Shown: positions 7,803 through 17,148 of the stretch, piece after piece
Position numbering within the stretch: the stretch's first letter is position 1
Layout: every line of letters starts with the position of its first letter
NCBI GenBank assembly: GCA_964397565.1
Contig: CAYNJC010000028.1
Coordinates: 1 to 58,608, forward strand
Reading direction: 5' to 3'
DNA from: JAPLST01 sp964397565
GTDB taxonomy: Bacteria > Auribacterota > UBA3054 > JAPLST01
DNA: 58,608 bases
Position numbers and translations under genes: made by a program
Notes under the pieces: generated by a model
The model's database searches: none
The model's input: only the letters and a program-made list of their open reading frames with translations
Told to the model about the DNA's origin: nothing

Positions 7803-8441
7803 TCAGGGCGTGTCCTTGTCCATCAGGCCCATCTCAAAACCAATCCGGCTCACATCCGCGGCGTTTTCCGCATTGAGTTTGCTCATCAGCGCCGCGCGAT
7901 GCGACTTGACCGTATTCTCGGTGATGGACAACTCGGCGGCGATCTCGGCGCTGGTGTTGCCGTGCACCAGCAAGGCAAGCACCTCGCGCTCGCGTGCGGT
8001 CAGCAGCAGCTGTTCGGCCTTGCTGGCTGCGTAGACAGAATTTGCCAGCGCCTCCGCCACACTACCTTTAAAATAGGAGCCGCCGGCATAAATGATGTTA
8101 AGTGCGGCCAGGATCTCGGCCGCCGGGGTGCCCTTGATGATATAGCCACTGGCGCCCGCGCCGGCCATGATGCGAATATAGGCCAGCTTGGAAAAGCCGG
8201 AGAACACCACGACCTTGGCATGGCATTCGTAGACCAAGTCGCGCGTGACATGCTCGGCAGTGCCGCTTTCGAATTCCATGTCCATCAGCACGACCTGTGG
8301 GTGCAAGCTGCGCGCCATGCGCAGCGCTTCCTCGGGCGTGCGCGCCTCACCCAGAACCTGCCACTCCTTGCCGCTTTCCAGCAACTTGCGCAAGCCTAGT
8401 GTGATGATCGGATGATCATCCACAAGGAGAATTGTTTTCAT
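7803..8441 (-). CDS. NarL/FixJ-family response regulator, orphan
   Basis: A 212-residue two-component output protein: N-terminal receiver domain with VDDHP (about 6-10), the phosphoacceptor in VVLMDME (Asp near 54) and the switch Lys in YIIKG (near 105), then a LuxR-type DNA-binding domain from LTAREREVLALL to the recognition helix TENTVKSHRAALMSKL. The ATG at 8441 was chosen because it starts MKTILLVDDH and is preceded by AGAAGG; a longer frame from 8510 adds 23 non-family residues. No histidine kinase is next to it, so its signal is unknown. A promoter TAGACA/TACAAT lies at 8496-8524. Confidence 0.9.
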   Translation of the reverse strand: MKTILLVDDHPIITLGLRKLLESGKEWQVLGEARTPEEALRMARSLHPQVVLMDMEFESGTAEHVTRDLVYECHAKVVVFSGFSKLAYIRIMAGAGASGYIIKGTPAAEILAALNIIYAGGSYFKGSVAEALANSVYAASKAEQLLLTAREREVLALLVHGNTSAEIAAELSITENTVKSHRAALMSKLNAENAADVSRIGFEMGLMDKDTP

Positions 8442-8495
8442 TTGTAACCTTCTAGCATCTGCACGCTCCAATACATCAGTTTCACCATGTGCTAC

Positions 8496-8524
8496 ATTGT
8501 ACCAAGGCAAAGCACCGTTGTCTA
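8496..8524 (-). promoter_or_regulatory. Sigma-70 type promoter of the response regulator
   Basis: On the minus strand TAGACA (8524-8519) and TACAAT (8501-8496) are separated by 17 bp, about 55 bp upstream of the regulator ATG at 8441. Confidence 0.6.
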
Positions 8525-8525
8525 T

Positions 8526-8561
8526 CCCCCAAAAGAGTGATTCGCCTCATCCTTTTGGGGG
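8526..8561. terminator. Hairpin with 10-bp arms between rho and the response regulator
   Basis: Arms CCCCCAAAAG (8526-8535) and CTTTTGGGGG (8552-8561) are perfectly complementary with a 16-nt loop. It lies at the end of the rho transcript and directly before the response regulator promoter. There is no T run after it, so terminator function is not certain. Confidence 0.5.
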
Positions 8562-8613
8562 ATGTCCTGCAGCGCGTGCGTGCGCATGAAGCACTGCTGG
8601 CTCAGGTGGAACA

Positions 8614-8744
8614 CGCGGCACGATGCCGCGTCCGCGTTGGGAGACACCCGCACGTGTGCGGATGCAACCCGCGCAGGTTGCTGCGGATAGGCGCAGGGCG
8701 GCACGCGCATGTGCGCGGGAGAAACCAGCCGGGACGGCTGGTTT
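8614..8744. repeat. Row of five short hairpins downstream of rho
   Basis: Consecutive perfect inverted repeats: CGCGGCA/TGCCGCG (8614-8630), CCGCAC/GTGCGG (8648-8661), GCAACC/GGTTGC (8664-8681), CGCGCA/TGCGCG (8704-8717) and AAACCAGCC/GGCTGGTTT (8722-8744). Loops are 2-6 nt. The rest of the 347-bp gap between the regulator and rho holds only the hairpin at 8526-8561 and the regulator promoter. On the minus strand the row lies in the 3' region of the rho transcript. Confidence 0.75.
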
Positions 8745-8788
8745 GCAACAGGCGCGGCACGGCGGAGCGGCGGAGCAGGCGGCGGAGT

Positions 8789-10360
8789 TCAGAGCGCTTC
8801 GCCGCGGATCGAGAGCAGAAACTCGGCGTTGAGCTTGGTGCGCTTCATCTGCTCGAGGATCGTCTCCATTTTTTCCATTGGATTCATGTTGGCCAGTGCC
8901 TTGCGCAGCAGCCAGATCTTGGCCAGCTCATCCGGATGCAGCAGCAACTCTTCGCGGCGCGTGCCGGAGCGATCAATGTCAATCGACGGGAAGATGCGTT
9001 TGTCGCTCAAGCGCCGGTCGAGATGGCATTCCATGTTGCCGGTGCCCTTGAACTCTTCAAAGATGATGTCATCCATCTTGGAGCCGGTGTCAATCAGGGC
9101 GGTGGCGATGATGGTCAAGCTACCGCCTTCCTCGCAATTGCGGGCGGCGCCGAAGAAGCGCTTGGGTTTGTGGAGCGCGTTGGCATCCAGGCCGCCGGTC
9201 AGGATCTTGCCGCTCATGGGCATGACCGTGTTGTAGGCGCGGGCGAGGCGGGTGATGCTGTCGAGCAGGATGACGACATCGCTCTTGTGTTCGACCAGGC
9301 GCTTGGCTTTTTCAATCACCATTTCGGCGACCTGAATATGGCGTTCAGGCGGCTCATCAAAGGTGGAGCTGATGACTTCGCCGCGGACGCTGCGTTCCAT
9401 GTCGGTGACTTCCTCGGGGCGCTCGTCAATCAACAGGACAATCAGCTTGGCATCCGGCGTGTTGGTTGCGATTGAGTTGGCGATGTCCTGCAGGATAATG
9501 GTTTTGCCGGTACGCGGCTGGGCGACGATCAGGCCACGCTGGCCCTTGCCAATTGGGGTAAACAAGTCCATGGTGCGGGTCGTGTACTTGTTGTTGGCGG
9601 TTTCGAGCATGTAGCGCTTGTCGGGATAGAGCGGCGTCAAATTTTCGAACAGGATTTTATCCTTGTTGTTTTCGGGCGGGCCGTAATTGACGGCCTGGAC
9701 TTTGAGCAGGGCGACGTAGCGCTCTTTTTCCTTGGGCGGGCGGAAGACGCCGGCGACGGTATCGCCGGTTTTCAGCTCGAAGCGGCGGATCTGCGAGGGT
9801 GAGACGTAGATGTCTTCGGGGCACGGCAAGTAGTTGAAATTCGCCATGCGCAGGAAGCCATAGCCGTCGGGCAAGGTTTCGAGAACACCTTCGCCGAAGA
9901 TGTAGCCATCGGCCTTGGTCTGCGCCTTGAGAATCGAAAAGATCAGGTCATGCTTGCGCAGGCCGCTGACGCCTGTGATGCCGAGACGATGGGCGATATC
10001 GGCCAGTTCGGTGCTGGCAATGCGTTGCAGCTCGGCGATATTAAGGGCGCCTTCGCGTTTGTACTCGCGGTGGGCGACATCGGTGCCGTTGGTTTCGTCG
10101 TCGGGTACGGCCGGTTGGGCGGGCGCGTCGGCGGCGGCCGGCTCGGTCGGTTCAGTCGGTTCGGTCGGTTCAGTCGGTTCATCCGGTTCAGCCGGCGCCA
10201 CCATTTCTTCAGCCGCCATGCGCTGATCGTCGCGCATCAGATCGTCTGCATTCATGAGCGACGTGCGGGCGGGGTTTGGGTGAGTGAGCAATTCTTCGCT
10301 CGAGTCGTGACGCGTCACGCGCCGGCGCGGACCACGTTTGAAATCTTTTTTTGGTGGCAC
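8789..10360 (-). CDS. rho: Transcription termination factor Rho
   Basis: Hexameric RNA helicase that ends transcription. The 523-residue protein is longer than the usual 420-440 because of an N-terminal extension: basic residues 1-17, then an acidic, proline-rich stretch with four to five TEP repeats (about 62-75). After that come the Rho N-terminal domain (LNIAELQRIAS... about 106-150), the RNA-binding cold-shock-like domain (GVLETLPDGYGFLR), Walker A QPRTGKT (281-287) and Walker B DVVILLDS (361-368). The start codon is GTG with GAGG upstream. coaE ends 20 bp before, so coaE and the exonuclease are probably cotranscribed with it. Confidence 0.97.
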   Translation of the reverse strand: MPPKKDFKRGPRRRVTRHDSSEELLTHPNPARTSLMNADDLMRDDQRMAAEEMVAPAEPDEPTEPTEPTEPTEPAAADAPAQPAVPDDETNGTDVAHREYKREGALNIAELQRIASTELADIAHRLGITGVSGLRKHDLIFSILKAQTKADGYIFGEGVLETLPDGYGFLRMANFNYLPCPEDIYVSPSQIRRFELKTGDTVAGVFRPPKEKERYVALLKVQAVNYGPPENNKDKILFENLTPLYPDKRYMLETANNKYTTRTMDLFTPIGKGQRGLIVAQPRTGKTIILQDIANSIATNTPDAKLIVLLIDERPEEVTDMERSVRGEVISSTFDEPPERHIQVAEMVIEKAKRLVEHKSDVVILLDSITRLARAYNTVMPMSGKILTGGLDANALHKPKRFFGAARNCEEGGSLTIIATALIDTGSKMDDIIFEEFKGTGNMECHLDRRLSDKRIFPSIDIDRSGTRREELLLHPDELAKIWLLRKALANMNPMEKMETILEQMKRTKLNAEFLLSIRGEAL

Positions 10361-10380
10361 AACAAACCTCAGTGTGTGCG

Positions 10381-11034
10381 TTATTGCGCCGGCCCCGATG
10401 GGTGGCGGCGCAGATCATTCAGTACCGCCAGCAGCGCGCGCCCCAAGGCGTCACGACTGCCGGCATTCAAGACCACATAGGTTGCGCGGCGAGCGCGGGT
10501 GGCATCGTCCCATTGATGCCGCATCCGGGCGGCGCTGTGCGCCGGCGCCCAGCCACGCGTGGCGCGCAGGCGACGGCAGCGCAGGGCCGGCGGCGCCACG
10601 AGCGCGATCGTGGCATGGCAGAGCGCATGCATGCCGCTCTCAAACAGGAGCGGCACAATCAGCACGGCCAGCGGCACGTGCGCGGCACGCTGCGCGGCGA
10701 TCCAGGCCTCCGCCTGCTGGCGCACGCGCGGATGCACGACGCCTTCGAGGAAGGCGAGCGCGGTGGCGTCATGGAAGACGATCCGCGCCAGCATGGTGCG
10801 ATCGAGGGTGCCATCGGGCCGCAGGGGGTCCAAGCCATGGTGCGCCAGAAAATAGTCCTGGATGGCACGCTGGGCCTGGCGCTCCTGGGCCAGCACCGCA
10901 TGGGCCCAGTGATCGGCATCGGCGACCGGGATGTGCCACGCGCGCACGAACTCCTCGGCCGTACTTTTGCCGGCACCGACGCCGCCGGTCAGGCCGACCA
11001 GCATGCAGGGGTTCGTCGCCGGCGCATCGTCCAT
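10381..11034 (-). CDS. coaE: Dephospho-CoA kinase
   Basis: Phosphorylates the 3' hydroxyl of dephospho-CoA, the final step of coenzyme A synthesis, in the cytoplasm. The 217-residue protein has the P-loop GGVGAGKST (17-25), the DADHWAH region (about 39-45) and the lid region around HPRVR and PLLFESG. Its ATG overlaps the stop of the upstream exonuclease (ATGA at 11033-11036 on the minus strand), and rho follows after 20 bp. panC, an earlier CoA-pathway gene, is at the start of the window on the other strand. Confidence 0.93.
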   Translation of the reverse strand: MDDAPATNPCMLVGLTGGVGAGKSTAEEFVRAWHIPVADADHWAHAVLAQERQAQRAIQDYFLAHHGLDPLRPDGTLDRTMLARIVFHDATALAFLEGVVHPRVRQQAEAWIAAQRAAHVPLAVLIVPLLFESGMHALCHATIALVAPPALRCRRLRATRGWAPAHSAARMRHQWDDATRARRATYVVLNAGSRDALGRALLAVLNDLRRHPSGPAQ

Positions 11035-11945
11035 CAGGCAAACAAGTCCATTTGCTGCTGCGCGGGCGGTGCGGCCGGCGCGGCCGCCGGTGCGGCCCGT
11101 GCAGCGGCGTCACGCGGGGCGCGAAAGTTCAAGTGCGCGCGCAGGGCCGCGACCCGCGGCACATCCGGCGCGCGCACGGCCAGGTCGTCGAACGACTGCG
11201 TGACCGGCACATCACAATGGACGCGCAAGAGCGTGCGCAATTGTTCGAGGCGCGGCGCGACATCGCGCAGGTTGTTGCGCGTGCGGGCCGGCAGCGCGTC
11301 GAGATGGGCATAGACCGTGTCCAGCGAGTCATGCTCGCGCAACAAGGCTTGCGCGGTCTTCGGGCCGATGCCGGGCACACCGGGAATATTATCGGCACTG
11401 TCACCGACCAGCGTGAGATAGTCCACGATCTGATCGGGGCGCACGCCGAAGTGTTCGACAACGCCGCGCTCGTCAATAACCTCAGCCTCGTGCAGGCCAC
11501 ATTTCAGAATCGCGATGGACGGTTGCACCAGTTGACAAAGATCCTTGTCAGACGTGGCGATCAGCACAGCCATGTCGGTGCGCGCGGCGCGGCAGGCCAT
11601 GGTGCCAATCACGTCGTCGGCTTCGTAGCCGGGATATTCGAGCAGCGCGATGTGCAAGGCGCCGACATACTCTTTAATCCACGGGAGCTGTTCGACGAGC
11701 AGCTCCGGCATGGGCGGTCGCTGGGCTTTGTAGGCGGCGAACTGCGCATGCCGAAAGGTCGGCGCACGGGCATCGAAGCAGACCGCCAGATAATCCGGGG
11801 CCGCGACCGCCAGCATGTGTTCCAGCATGCGGACAAAGCCGAAGACGGCATTCGTCGGCAGGCCCTGCGGGGTGGTCAGGGCGGGAATGGCGTAAAAGGC
11901 GCGGTAGACATACGCCATCCCGTCAACAAGCAGCACGGTCTTCAC
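11034..11945 (-). CDS. Stand-alone 5'-3' exonuclease (FEN/PolA N-domain type) with a clamp-binding tail
   Basis: 303 residues matching the 5'-nuclease domain of DNA polymerase I without any polymerase part. Acidic metal-binding motifs are visible: LLVDGM (D8), AVCFDA, GYEADDVIGT, ATSDKDLCQLV and VGDSADNIPGVPGIGPKTA with the helix-hairpin-helix. Expected role is removal of RNA primers and 5' flaps. The last residues are QMDLFA (298-303), which fits the QxxLF-type beta-clamp binding consensus, preceded by an alanine/proline-rich linker. The start codon is GTG; the stop overlaps coaE. Whether the genome also has a full-length polA cannot be seen here. Confidence 0.9.
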   Translation of the reverse strand: MKTVLLVDGMAYVYRAFYAIPALTTPQGLPTNAVFGFVRMLEHMLAVAAPDYLAVCFDARAPTFRHAQFAAYKAQRPPMPELLVEQLPWIKEYVGALHIALLEYPGYEADDVIGTMACRAARTDMAVLIATSDKDLCQLVQPSIAILKCGLHEAEVIDERGVVEHFGVRPDQIVDYLTLVGDSADNIPGVPGIGPKTAQALLREHDSLDTVYAHLDALPARTRNNLRDVAPRLEQLRTLLRVHCDVPVTQSFDDLAVRAPDVPRVAALRAHLNFRAPRDAAARAAPAAAPAAPPAQQQMDLFA

Positions 11946-12033
11946 ACAGTCAGGACTGATCCGGCGAGAGTGACCACGGCATGAAAAGATTCATCCGCGC
12001 AGGCCCCCGATGGGCATGCGTGGCATCCACAGC

Positions 12034-14370
12034 TCAACGTACGGCCGCGGCGCGTTGGCGCGCTTTGCCGGACGAGTCAATCAACTTCGCATTGACGAAG
12101 ATCATCAGATTTGATTTACGGGCCACTTCACTGGTGCCGCGCCAGAAGCGGCCGACCAGGGGCAGGTCACCCAAGATCGGGGTTTTGTCCTCGGTCTTGA
12201 CCACATTATCGCGCATCAAGCCGCCCATCACGACCGTGTCGCCATCATTGACGCGCACGACGGTACGGACGCTCTGCACGAAGAACTGGGGCAGCTCGAA
12301 GATGTTGTTGCGTGACGAGACGAATTCGCGCCAGGCGATCAAATCTGAGATTTCCGGGTTGAGGTCAAGCTCGACGGTTTTTTCGTCGGCCTGCACATTG
12401 GGCGTCACTTTCAAGGTCGTGCCATATTCGCGCTCTTCCCAGTTCTTGGGAGTGACCGCGTAATCGGAGATGTAGGTGAAGAAGTCACCCACCTCGATCT
12501 CGGGGTCTTCGGCATCGTCAATTTCGGTGTTGTAGCGGACTTTGATGACGTCCTTGATTTCGGCGCGCTGGCCGGTCTTCACCGTCACTTTCGGAGCAAA
12601 AATGGTATTGACGCCTTCGGCATTATCAAGGGCATAGATCACCGTGCGCCATTCGGCCGGGCCAAGCACGCCCTGCATGTCGAAGACTTTGCCCAGTCCG
12701 TCATTGGCAGTGAGATCACCATATTTCTGGACATTGAACAGTGAAATGGAGTCTGCCAGATCGGCGCTGGCGCTGCCCAGCGTGCCCGTGGCATCGGCAT
12801 AACCGAGGTTCAGTTGCTCGTACTCAATTGAGGTTGGAATGAACTGATTGCGGGCGCGCAGGGCCGCCTCGGCATTGCGCTGGTAATTGGCGACCTCGGC
12901 CTGCTGTTGGAGAATGCTCTTATACAGACTTTCCGCGCCGCGCACATTCAGATGGTCGTAGGGCGGCTGCTGCGGGCGCAAGGCCATGTTTTTCAAGTAA
13001 TCATCATAGCTGTTCCCGGTCGAGATTGTTTCCGGGATCTGATAGGCCGAGGAGAGCGGATCGTAGCTGTCCTCATTCATGTAGGAGCGGATGTAGCGCA
13101 AGCCCGGGGTGACTTCGCGTTGCAGATTGGGGGCTTCGAGATTGTAGCGGTCATTGTAGCGGCCATCGCCGCCCCAGGCATAGTTTTTGGAGAGGAAGTG
13201 GCGGAAGACCAACTGCGACATGTCGTCATTCTTGATCGTCACAAAGCGTGCTTCAATCTGGACTTGGAAGGGCGTCTTGTCATACTTGGCCAGGAAGTCT
13301 TGAATAATATTGATATTGGCCTCGGAATCGCGCATGGTCAGGCGGTTGCGGCGGGCATCGAAGGTGATGCTGGCGCCTTCGACTTGCGGGATGCCCAGTT
13401 TCTTTTTGAGCGCCATAGCCTTGGCGGTCGGGCTGGTGCTCTTTTCGTCGCCGACGTCAATATCCAGGCCGCGCGAGAGCTGGAAGACCATGGTGCGCAA
13501 GTTCTGGCTTTCTTTGCCGCTGACGACGACGGCGCTCTCGTCCACGCGCACCAGCAAGCCTTTGGCTTTGCAGATGTAGCGGATGACATCAATCAACGGG
13601 ACATCGGTCAACTGGAGCGTAATCTTATCCTGGTTTTCTTCCTGCAGTTTTTTGAGCGCCGTCGGATCAACGCTGATGTTGACTTTCGGATCGCTGTTCT
13701 GATAGAGCGCATCAAAGACTTCTCCGAGCGGCGCGTCCGAGAATTTGGCCGAAGCGACCGGCTGGAGAATCTGGGTGTCAATCGGGCGGGCGATGCCGGT
13801 CGGACCTCCGCTGGCAATGTCCTCGATATCGCGCTCGCCTTGCGGCCTGAGCAACCAGTTGCGCTCGATGGTCTGGAGACGCTCGCGCTTGACAATATCA
13901 AAATCATCTAAGGTGATCTTCATCAAATTTTCCTGGCATTCCTTGATGTAGCGCCGGGCGGTGATGTTGTAGGGGTCACGCTGAATGACTTCTTTGAAGG
14001 CATTGAGGGCCTGTTTGTACTCGCCGCGGCGGACATATTCGCGGCCTTCCACCATCAGCGCATTGATTTCGAGCTGGGTGTTGCTCTCCTGTCGCACGGG
14101 GGTCGGATTGTAGGCAAAGGCCTTTCTCAGGCGCGACCAAAAGCCCTCCGGCTCGCCAAAATCCTTGGGTATGTCAGCGTCGGCCTCGCTGATCGGCGGG
14201 GCGCCGACTTGGGCGCCGGGCGCGTTGGGATTGGCGACCTCAACATCGCCAACCAAGGCCGCCTCGCGCTTGGCCATGGTATCGGCCGCGTCGTCGGTAA
14301 GGGCTAACGCCGGCGCCAGCGTCAGGACACCAGTCAGCAGCACGAGGGTCATCTTGAATGTCATCTTCAT
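12034..14370 (-). CDS. Secretin-family outer-membrane protein of the pilus-like system, second paralogue
   Basis: 778 residues with an N-terminal signal peptide (MKMTFKMTLVLLTGVLTLAPALA). A TPR-like segment (YVRRGEYKQALNAFKEVIQRDPYNITA, in two parts) is followed by a secretin N-type domain (ITLQLTDVPLIDVIRYIC) and the C-terminal secretin domain (VNDGDTVVMGGLMRDN, TPILGDLPLVGRFWRG, SNLMIFVNAKLID). It matches the Amuc_1098-like family of PVC pilus outer-membrane proteins but is shorter than the gene behind which it lies. ATG preceded by GGAGG. The operon is pilM-PilO-like-ribbon protein-secretin-secretin; its last gene is this one. Confidence 0.85.
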   Translation of the reverse strand: MKMTFKMTLVLLTGVLTLAPALALTDDAADTMAKREAALVGDVEVANPNAPGAQVGAPPISEADADIPKDFGEPEGFWSRLRKAFAYNPTPVRQESNTQLEINALMVEGREYVRRGEYKQALNAFKEVIQRDPYNITARRYIKECQENLMKITLDDFDIVKRERLQTIERNWLLRPQGERDIEDIASGGPTGIARPIDTQILQPVASAKFSDAPLGEVFDALYQNSDPKVNISVDPTALKKLQEENQDKITLQLTDVPLIDVIRYICKAKGLLVRVDESAVVVSGKESQNLRTMVFQLSRGLDIDVGDEKSTSPTAKAMALKKKLGIPQVEGASITFDARRNRLTMRDSEANINIIQDFLAKYDKTPFQVQIEARFVTIKNDDMSQLVFRHFLSKNYAWGGDGRYNDRYNLEAPNLQREVTPGLRYIRSYMNEDSYDPLSSAYQIPETISTGNSYDDYLKNMALRPQQPPYDHLNVRGAESLYKSILQQQAEVANYQRNAEAALRARNQFIPTSIEYEQLNLGYADATGTLGSASADLADSISLFNVQKYGDLTANDGLGKVFDMQGVLGPAEWRTVIYALDNAEGVNTIFAPKVTVKTGQRAEIKDVIKVRYNTEIDDAEDPEIEVGDFFTYISDYAVTPKNWEEREYGTTLKVTPNVQADEKTVELDLNPEISDLIAWREFVSSRNNIFELPQFFVQSVRTVVRVNDGDTVVMGGLMRDNVVKTEDKTPILGDLPLVGRFWRGTSEVARKSNLMIFVNAKLIDSSGKARQRAAAVR

Positions 14371-14422
14371 AAGGCCTCCACGAACATAAAATAAGAATTA
14401 GCAGGAATAGTCATAATCATGG

Positions 14423-17089
14423 TCACCCTTCCGAACCACTGGCGAAAGGATCGTCCGGAGATTCGGCGGCGGGCGCGTCGGCCGGCGTTTCCGCCGGGGT
14501 TGCGCTGGGCGCGTCGGCTGGCGTTTCCGCCGGGGACGCGGCGGGCTCGTCGGCCGATGTTTCCGCCGGAACTTCGGCGGGCTCGTCGGCCGATGCCGGT
14601 GCGGTGGTATCGCTGACGGCCGCATCGGTGGCGTTATCCGCATTGTCGGTGGTTTCCTCGATCGGCGCATTTTCCGACTGCTCAACGGCCTTCTTCATTT
14701 CGCGTTCGCGCACGTCTTTATAGAGTTCACCGGTCGGCATGATGACGCGGGTCGTGACGAAAATGAGCAGGTTTTTCTTCTCTTGGTAGCTGCCGTCCGA
14801 GCGGAAGAAACGGCCCACCATGGGCAGATCGCCAAAGAAAGGCACCTTGTCATGATATTCACGGTTGGCCTCGGTGATCATGCCACCCAGCACGATCGTT
14901 TCGCCGTCGTTGACCACAACTTGCGTGGTGACCTCGGAGTTCTTGAAGCGCGGAATTCTCAAGATGATGGGATCGAGCGCCGGAAAGATGCTGTTGTCGC
15001 CCGTGTAGCAGATGACGGCGCGCGGTTCCAACTCGGTGCTGACTCTGGCTGAGATGTCCATGTCCACCATCCGACCGTCTTCACTGATTGTGGGCGAGAC
15101 CACCAGTTCGATGCCGATTTCTTCCATTTTGTAGCCCTGCGTGGTCGCATAGCCCTGATAGACACCGACGACACTGCCTTCCAGCGACGCAACATTGGCG
15201 TTGGCGCGATAGACTTTGGCCGGTTTGTAGACCGTATAATCATCAGGATACATAACTTGCACAATCTGGCGGATCTTGACCTTGCTTTGGCCGCTGACGG
15301 TGGTGACCGACGGGGCCGAAAGGATGTCGGCATTGGTCTTGTTGCTCATGGCATAAAAGACCAAGCCCACTTCCGGTTCCGTCAGCGCGCTGGTGAAGAA
15401 GCCGAAGACTTCATCGGTGATTTCGTTATTGTTGGCCTTGGTGCCCACCATCGAAACGAGTGAGTTGAGTCGGTCGGCATAGCGGCTGGAGCGTTCCCCT
15501 TTGGCATAGCGGCGGAGGGCGCCGGTGAGGTCGGTCGGGTTGAGCAAGGCGGCCCGGTCCAGACTGTCATTTGCATTGAGAATTTTCCACGAGTCCTTGA
15601 GGCGGATGCCCATCGAGAACTCCTGGAGATCCTGGTCGCTGACCTCGACAAAGCGCGCTTGGATTTCGACCTGCGGCATGTGCGAGCTCTTCTCGAGGTC
15701 TTTGATGTACTCGTCAACCCGATCGAGGGTGCCGCGGTACTGGCGGATCGAGAGGGTGCCGGTGGTTGGTTCAAGAAAGACCGAGGTGCCGTCCGGCCAG
15801 TTGTCTTTGCCGACATAGTCTTTGATCAGGCGCACGATTTCGGGGTCGGTGCTGGTCGCTTGAAACTCATCTTCCTTGGGCGCCGATTCCTCCGCAAACA
15901 GGTCGAAATCACCGGCGCCGGCGGTCTTCTCTTCCTTGGCTGCCTTTTCCTCGGAGGCGCTGGTCATGGCCTGCTGCGAGACGGTCCAGATGCGGGTTTC
16001 CATATCGCCGGCGCCGCGCGAGATGATGATGGCGTATTCGTCGACGGTGAACGTCAACCCGGGATTCGATTCACAAATATACTTGATCGCATCCAAGACC
16101 GAGATATCGGAGAGATTCATCGTGACTGGCTCGGTCGGCTTGTCGCCCAGATTAAGGACAACGTCAATGCCGCTGACATCCGAGATGTAGCCGATGACTT
16201 CCTGGATCTGGGCGTCTTGGAAGCTCAAGGTCGGCACTTTCTTGCGGGCTTGTTCGAGGACGCTCGCGCGGCGCTGGGCGGCCGGGCTTTGCTCATCGGT
16301 GCCGGCGGCGACGACGGTCTTTTCGACCACGTCGTCCGGATTCTCAAAGAAGGACTTGATCAGGTCTTCCATGATCTTGCGGCGCTCGATCCGGCGATCA
16401 TCGGCGATGATCCGGCCTTGCTTCTCGATCAGGTCTTTGAGCAGGCGGCGCGGGCGCGGGTCTGATGATTCGATATCGATTGCTTCGCGATAGAGCGCCT
16501 TGGCCTCTTCATAGCGGCTCTGCACTTCGAGGTCGCGCGCCTGGTTGATCAAGAGCGCAACTTTTTCATCGTTGCTCATGCTCTCGGTGATCAGCTTGCC
16601 CAAGTTTTGCGAGACGGACTCGGCAATGGCCTGGCGCGCATCGCGCAGCCCGTTGAGCGCTTCTTCGCCATTCGGCTTGTGTTCCAGGGACTTGCGGAAA
16701 TTGACAATGGCTTGTTCATAGTCGCCGACGGCCATCCGCCCGCGGGCATAGCCGGCGTAGGTGTCATAGAGAATGGCGTTGACGCGCATCAGTTTCGTGG
16801 AGGCGGTCACATTGCGCGGGTCCTTGTCAATGGCGGCGGTCAGGGCGACGTAGGCCTTTTCATACTCGCCTTTTTCGATGGCGCGCATGCCCTCGGTCGT
16901 CAACTCACCGGCTTCGGCGCGCAATTCCTCTTTCTCAAGGGCGATCTGGCGCGACAGTTCGGGCGAGAGCAGATTGGCCTTCTTCTGCAAGGCAACGTCA
17001 ATCGGCTTCTGCGCCATCGTGATCTGCACGACGAACAGCAGGGACAGCGCCACGTGGCCCGCCTTGTGAAGGAATGGTGCTTTCTTCAT
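14423..17089 (-). CDS. Amuc_1098-like secretin of the pilus-like system
   Basis: 888 residues from the ATG preceded by GAGGAG; the frame extends upstream to 17200 but that part overlaps the previous gene and has no signal peptide. Order of parts: signal peptide ending near MAQ, TPR-like repeats (GEYEKAYVALTAAIDKDP), secretin N-domain (VPTLSFQDAQIQEVIGYIS; VTMNLSDISVLDAIKYIC), secretin core (VEIQARFVEVSDQDL; IVLGGMITEANRE; FFGDLPMVGRFF; NLLIFVTTRVI), then a low-complexity tail of about 60 residues rich in PAETPADAP units. Expected to form a ring in the outer membrane. The tail repeat is unusual for secretins. Confidence 0.87.
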   Translation of the reverse strand: MKKAPFLHKAGHVALSLLFVVQITMAQKPIDVALQKKANLLSPELSRQIALEKEELRAEAGELTTEGMRAIEKGEYEKAYVALTAAIDKDPRNVTASTKLMRVNAILYDTYAGYARGRMAVGDYEQAIVNFRKSLEHKPNGEEALNGLRDARQAIAESVSQNLGKLITESMSNDEKVALLINQARDLEVQSRYEEAKALYREAIDIESSDPRPRRLLKDLIEKQGRIIADDRRIERRKIMEDLIKSFFENPDDVVEKTVVAAGTDEQSPAAQRRASVLEQARKKVPTLSFQDAQIQEVIGYISDVSGIDVVLNLGDKPTEPVTMNLSDISVLDAIKYICESNPGLTFTVDEYAIIISRGAGDMETRIWTVSQQAMTSASEEKAAKEEKTAGAGDFDLFAEESAPKEDEFQATSTDPEIVRLIKDYVGKDNWPDGTSVFLEPTTGTLSIRQYRGTLDRVDEYIKDLEKSSHMPQVEIQARFVEVSDQDLQEFSMGIRLKDSWKILNANDSLDRAALLNPTDLTGALRRYAKGERSSRYADRLNSLVSMVGTKANNNEITDEVFGFFTSALTEPEVGLVFYAMSNKTNADILSAPSVTTVSGQSKVKIRQIVQVMYPDDYTVYKPAKVYRANANVASLEGSVVGVYQGYATTQGYKMEEIGIELVVSPTISEDGRMVDMDISARVSTELEPRAVICYTGDNSIFPALDPIILRIPRFKNSEVTTQVVVNDGETIVLGGMITEANREYHDKVPFFGDLPMVGRFFRSDGSYQEKKNLLIFVTTRVIMPTGELYKDVREREMKKAVEQSENAPIEETTDNADNATDAAVSDTTAPASADEPAEVPAETSADEPAASPAETPADAPSATPAETPADAPAAESPDDPFASGSEG

Positions 17090-17148
17090 ACAGTGCTCCT
17101 CAACATTAAGTCTAAAAGGACTAAAAAAACATACCAATGAGCTTGCGT

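Noticed and set aside
8489..9475. 328-residue plus frame opposite the rho 3' half and its downstream hairpins
   Set aside because: Antisense to rho and through the hairpin row; shadow frame.
10381..11034. Single polA gene made of the exonuclease and neighbouring genes
   Set aside because: The genes next to the exonuclease are clearly coaE and rho; no polymerase domain follows or precedes it.
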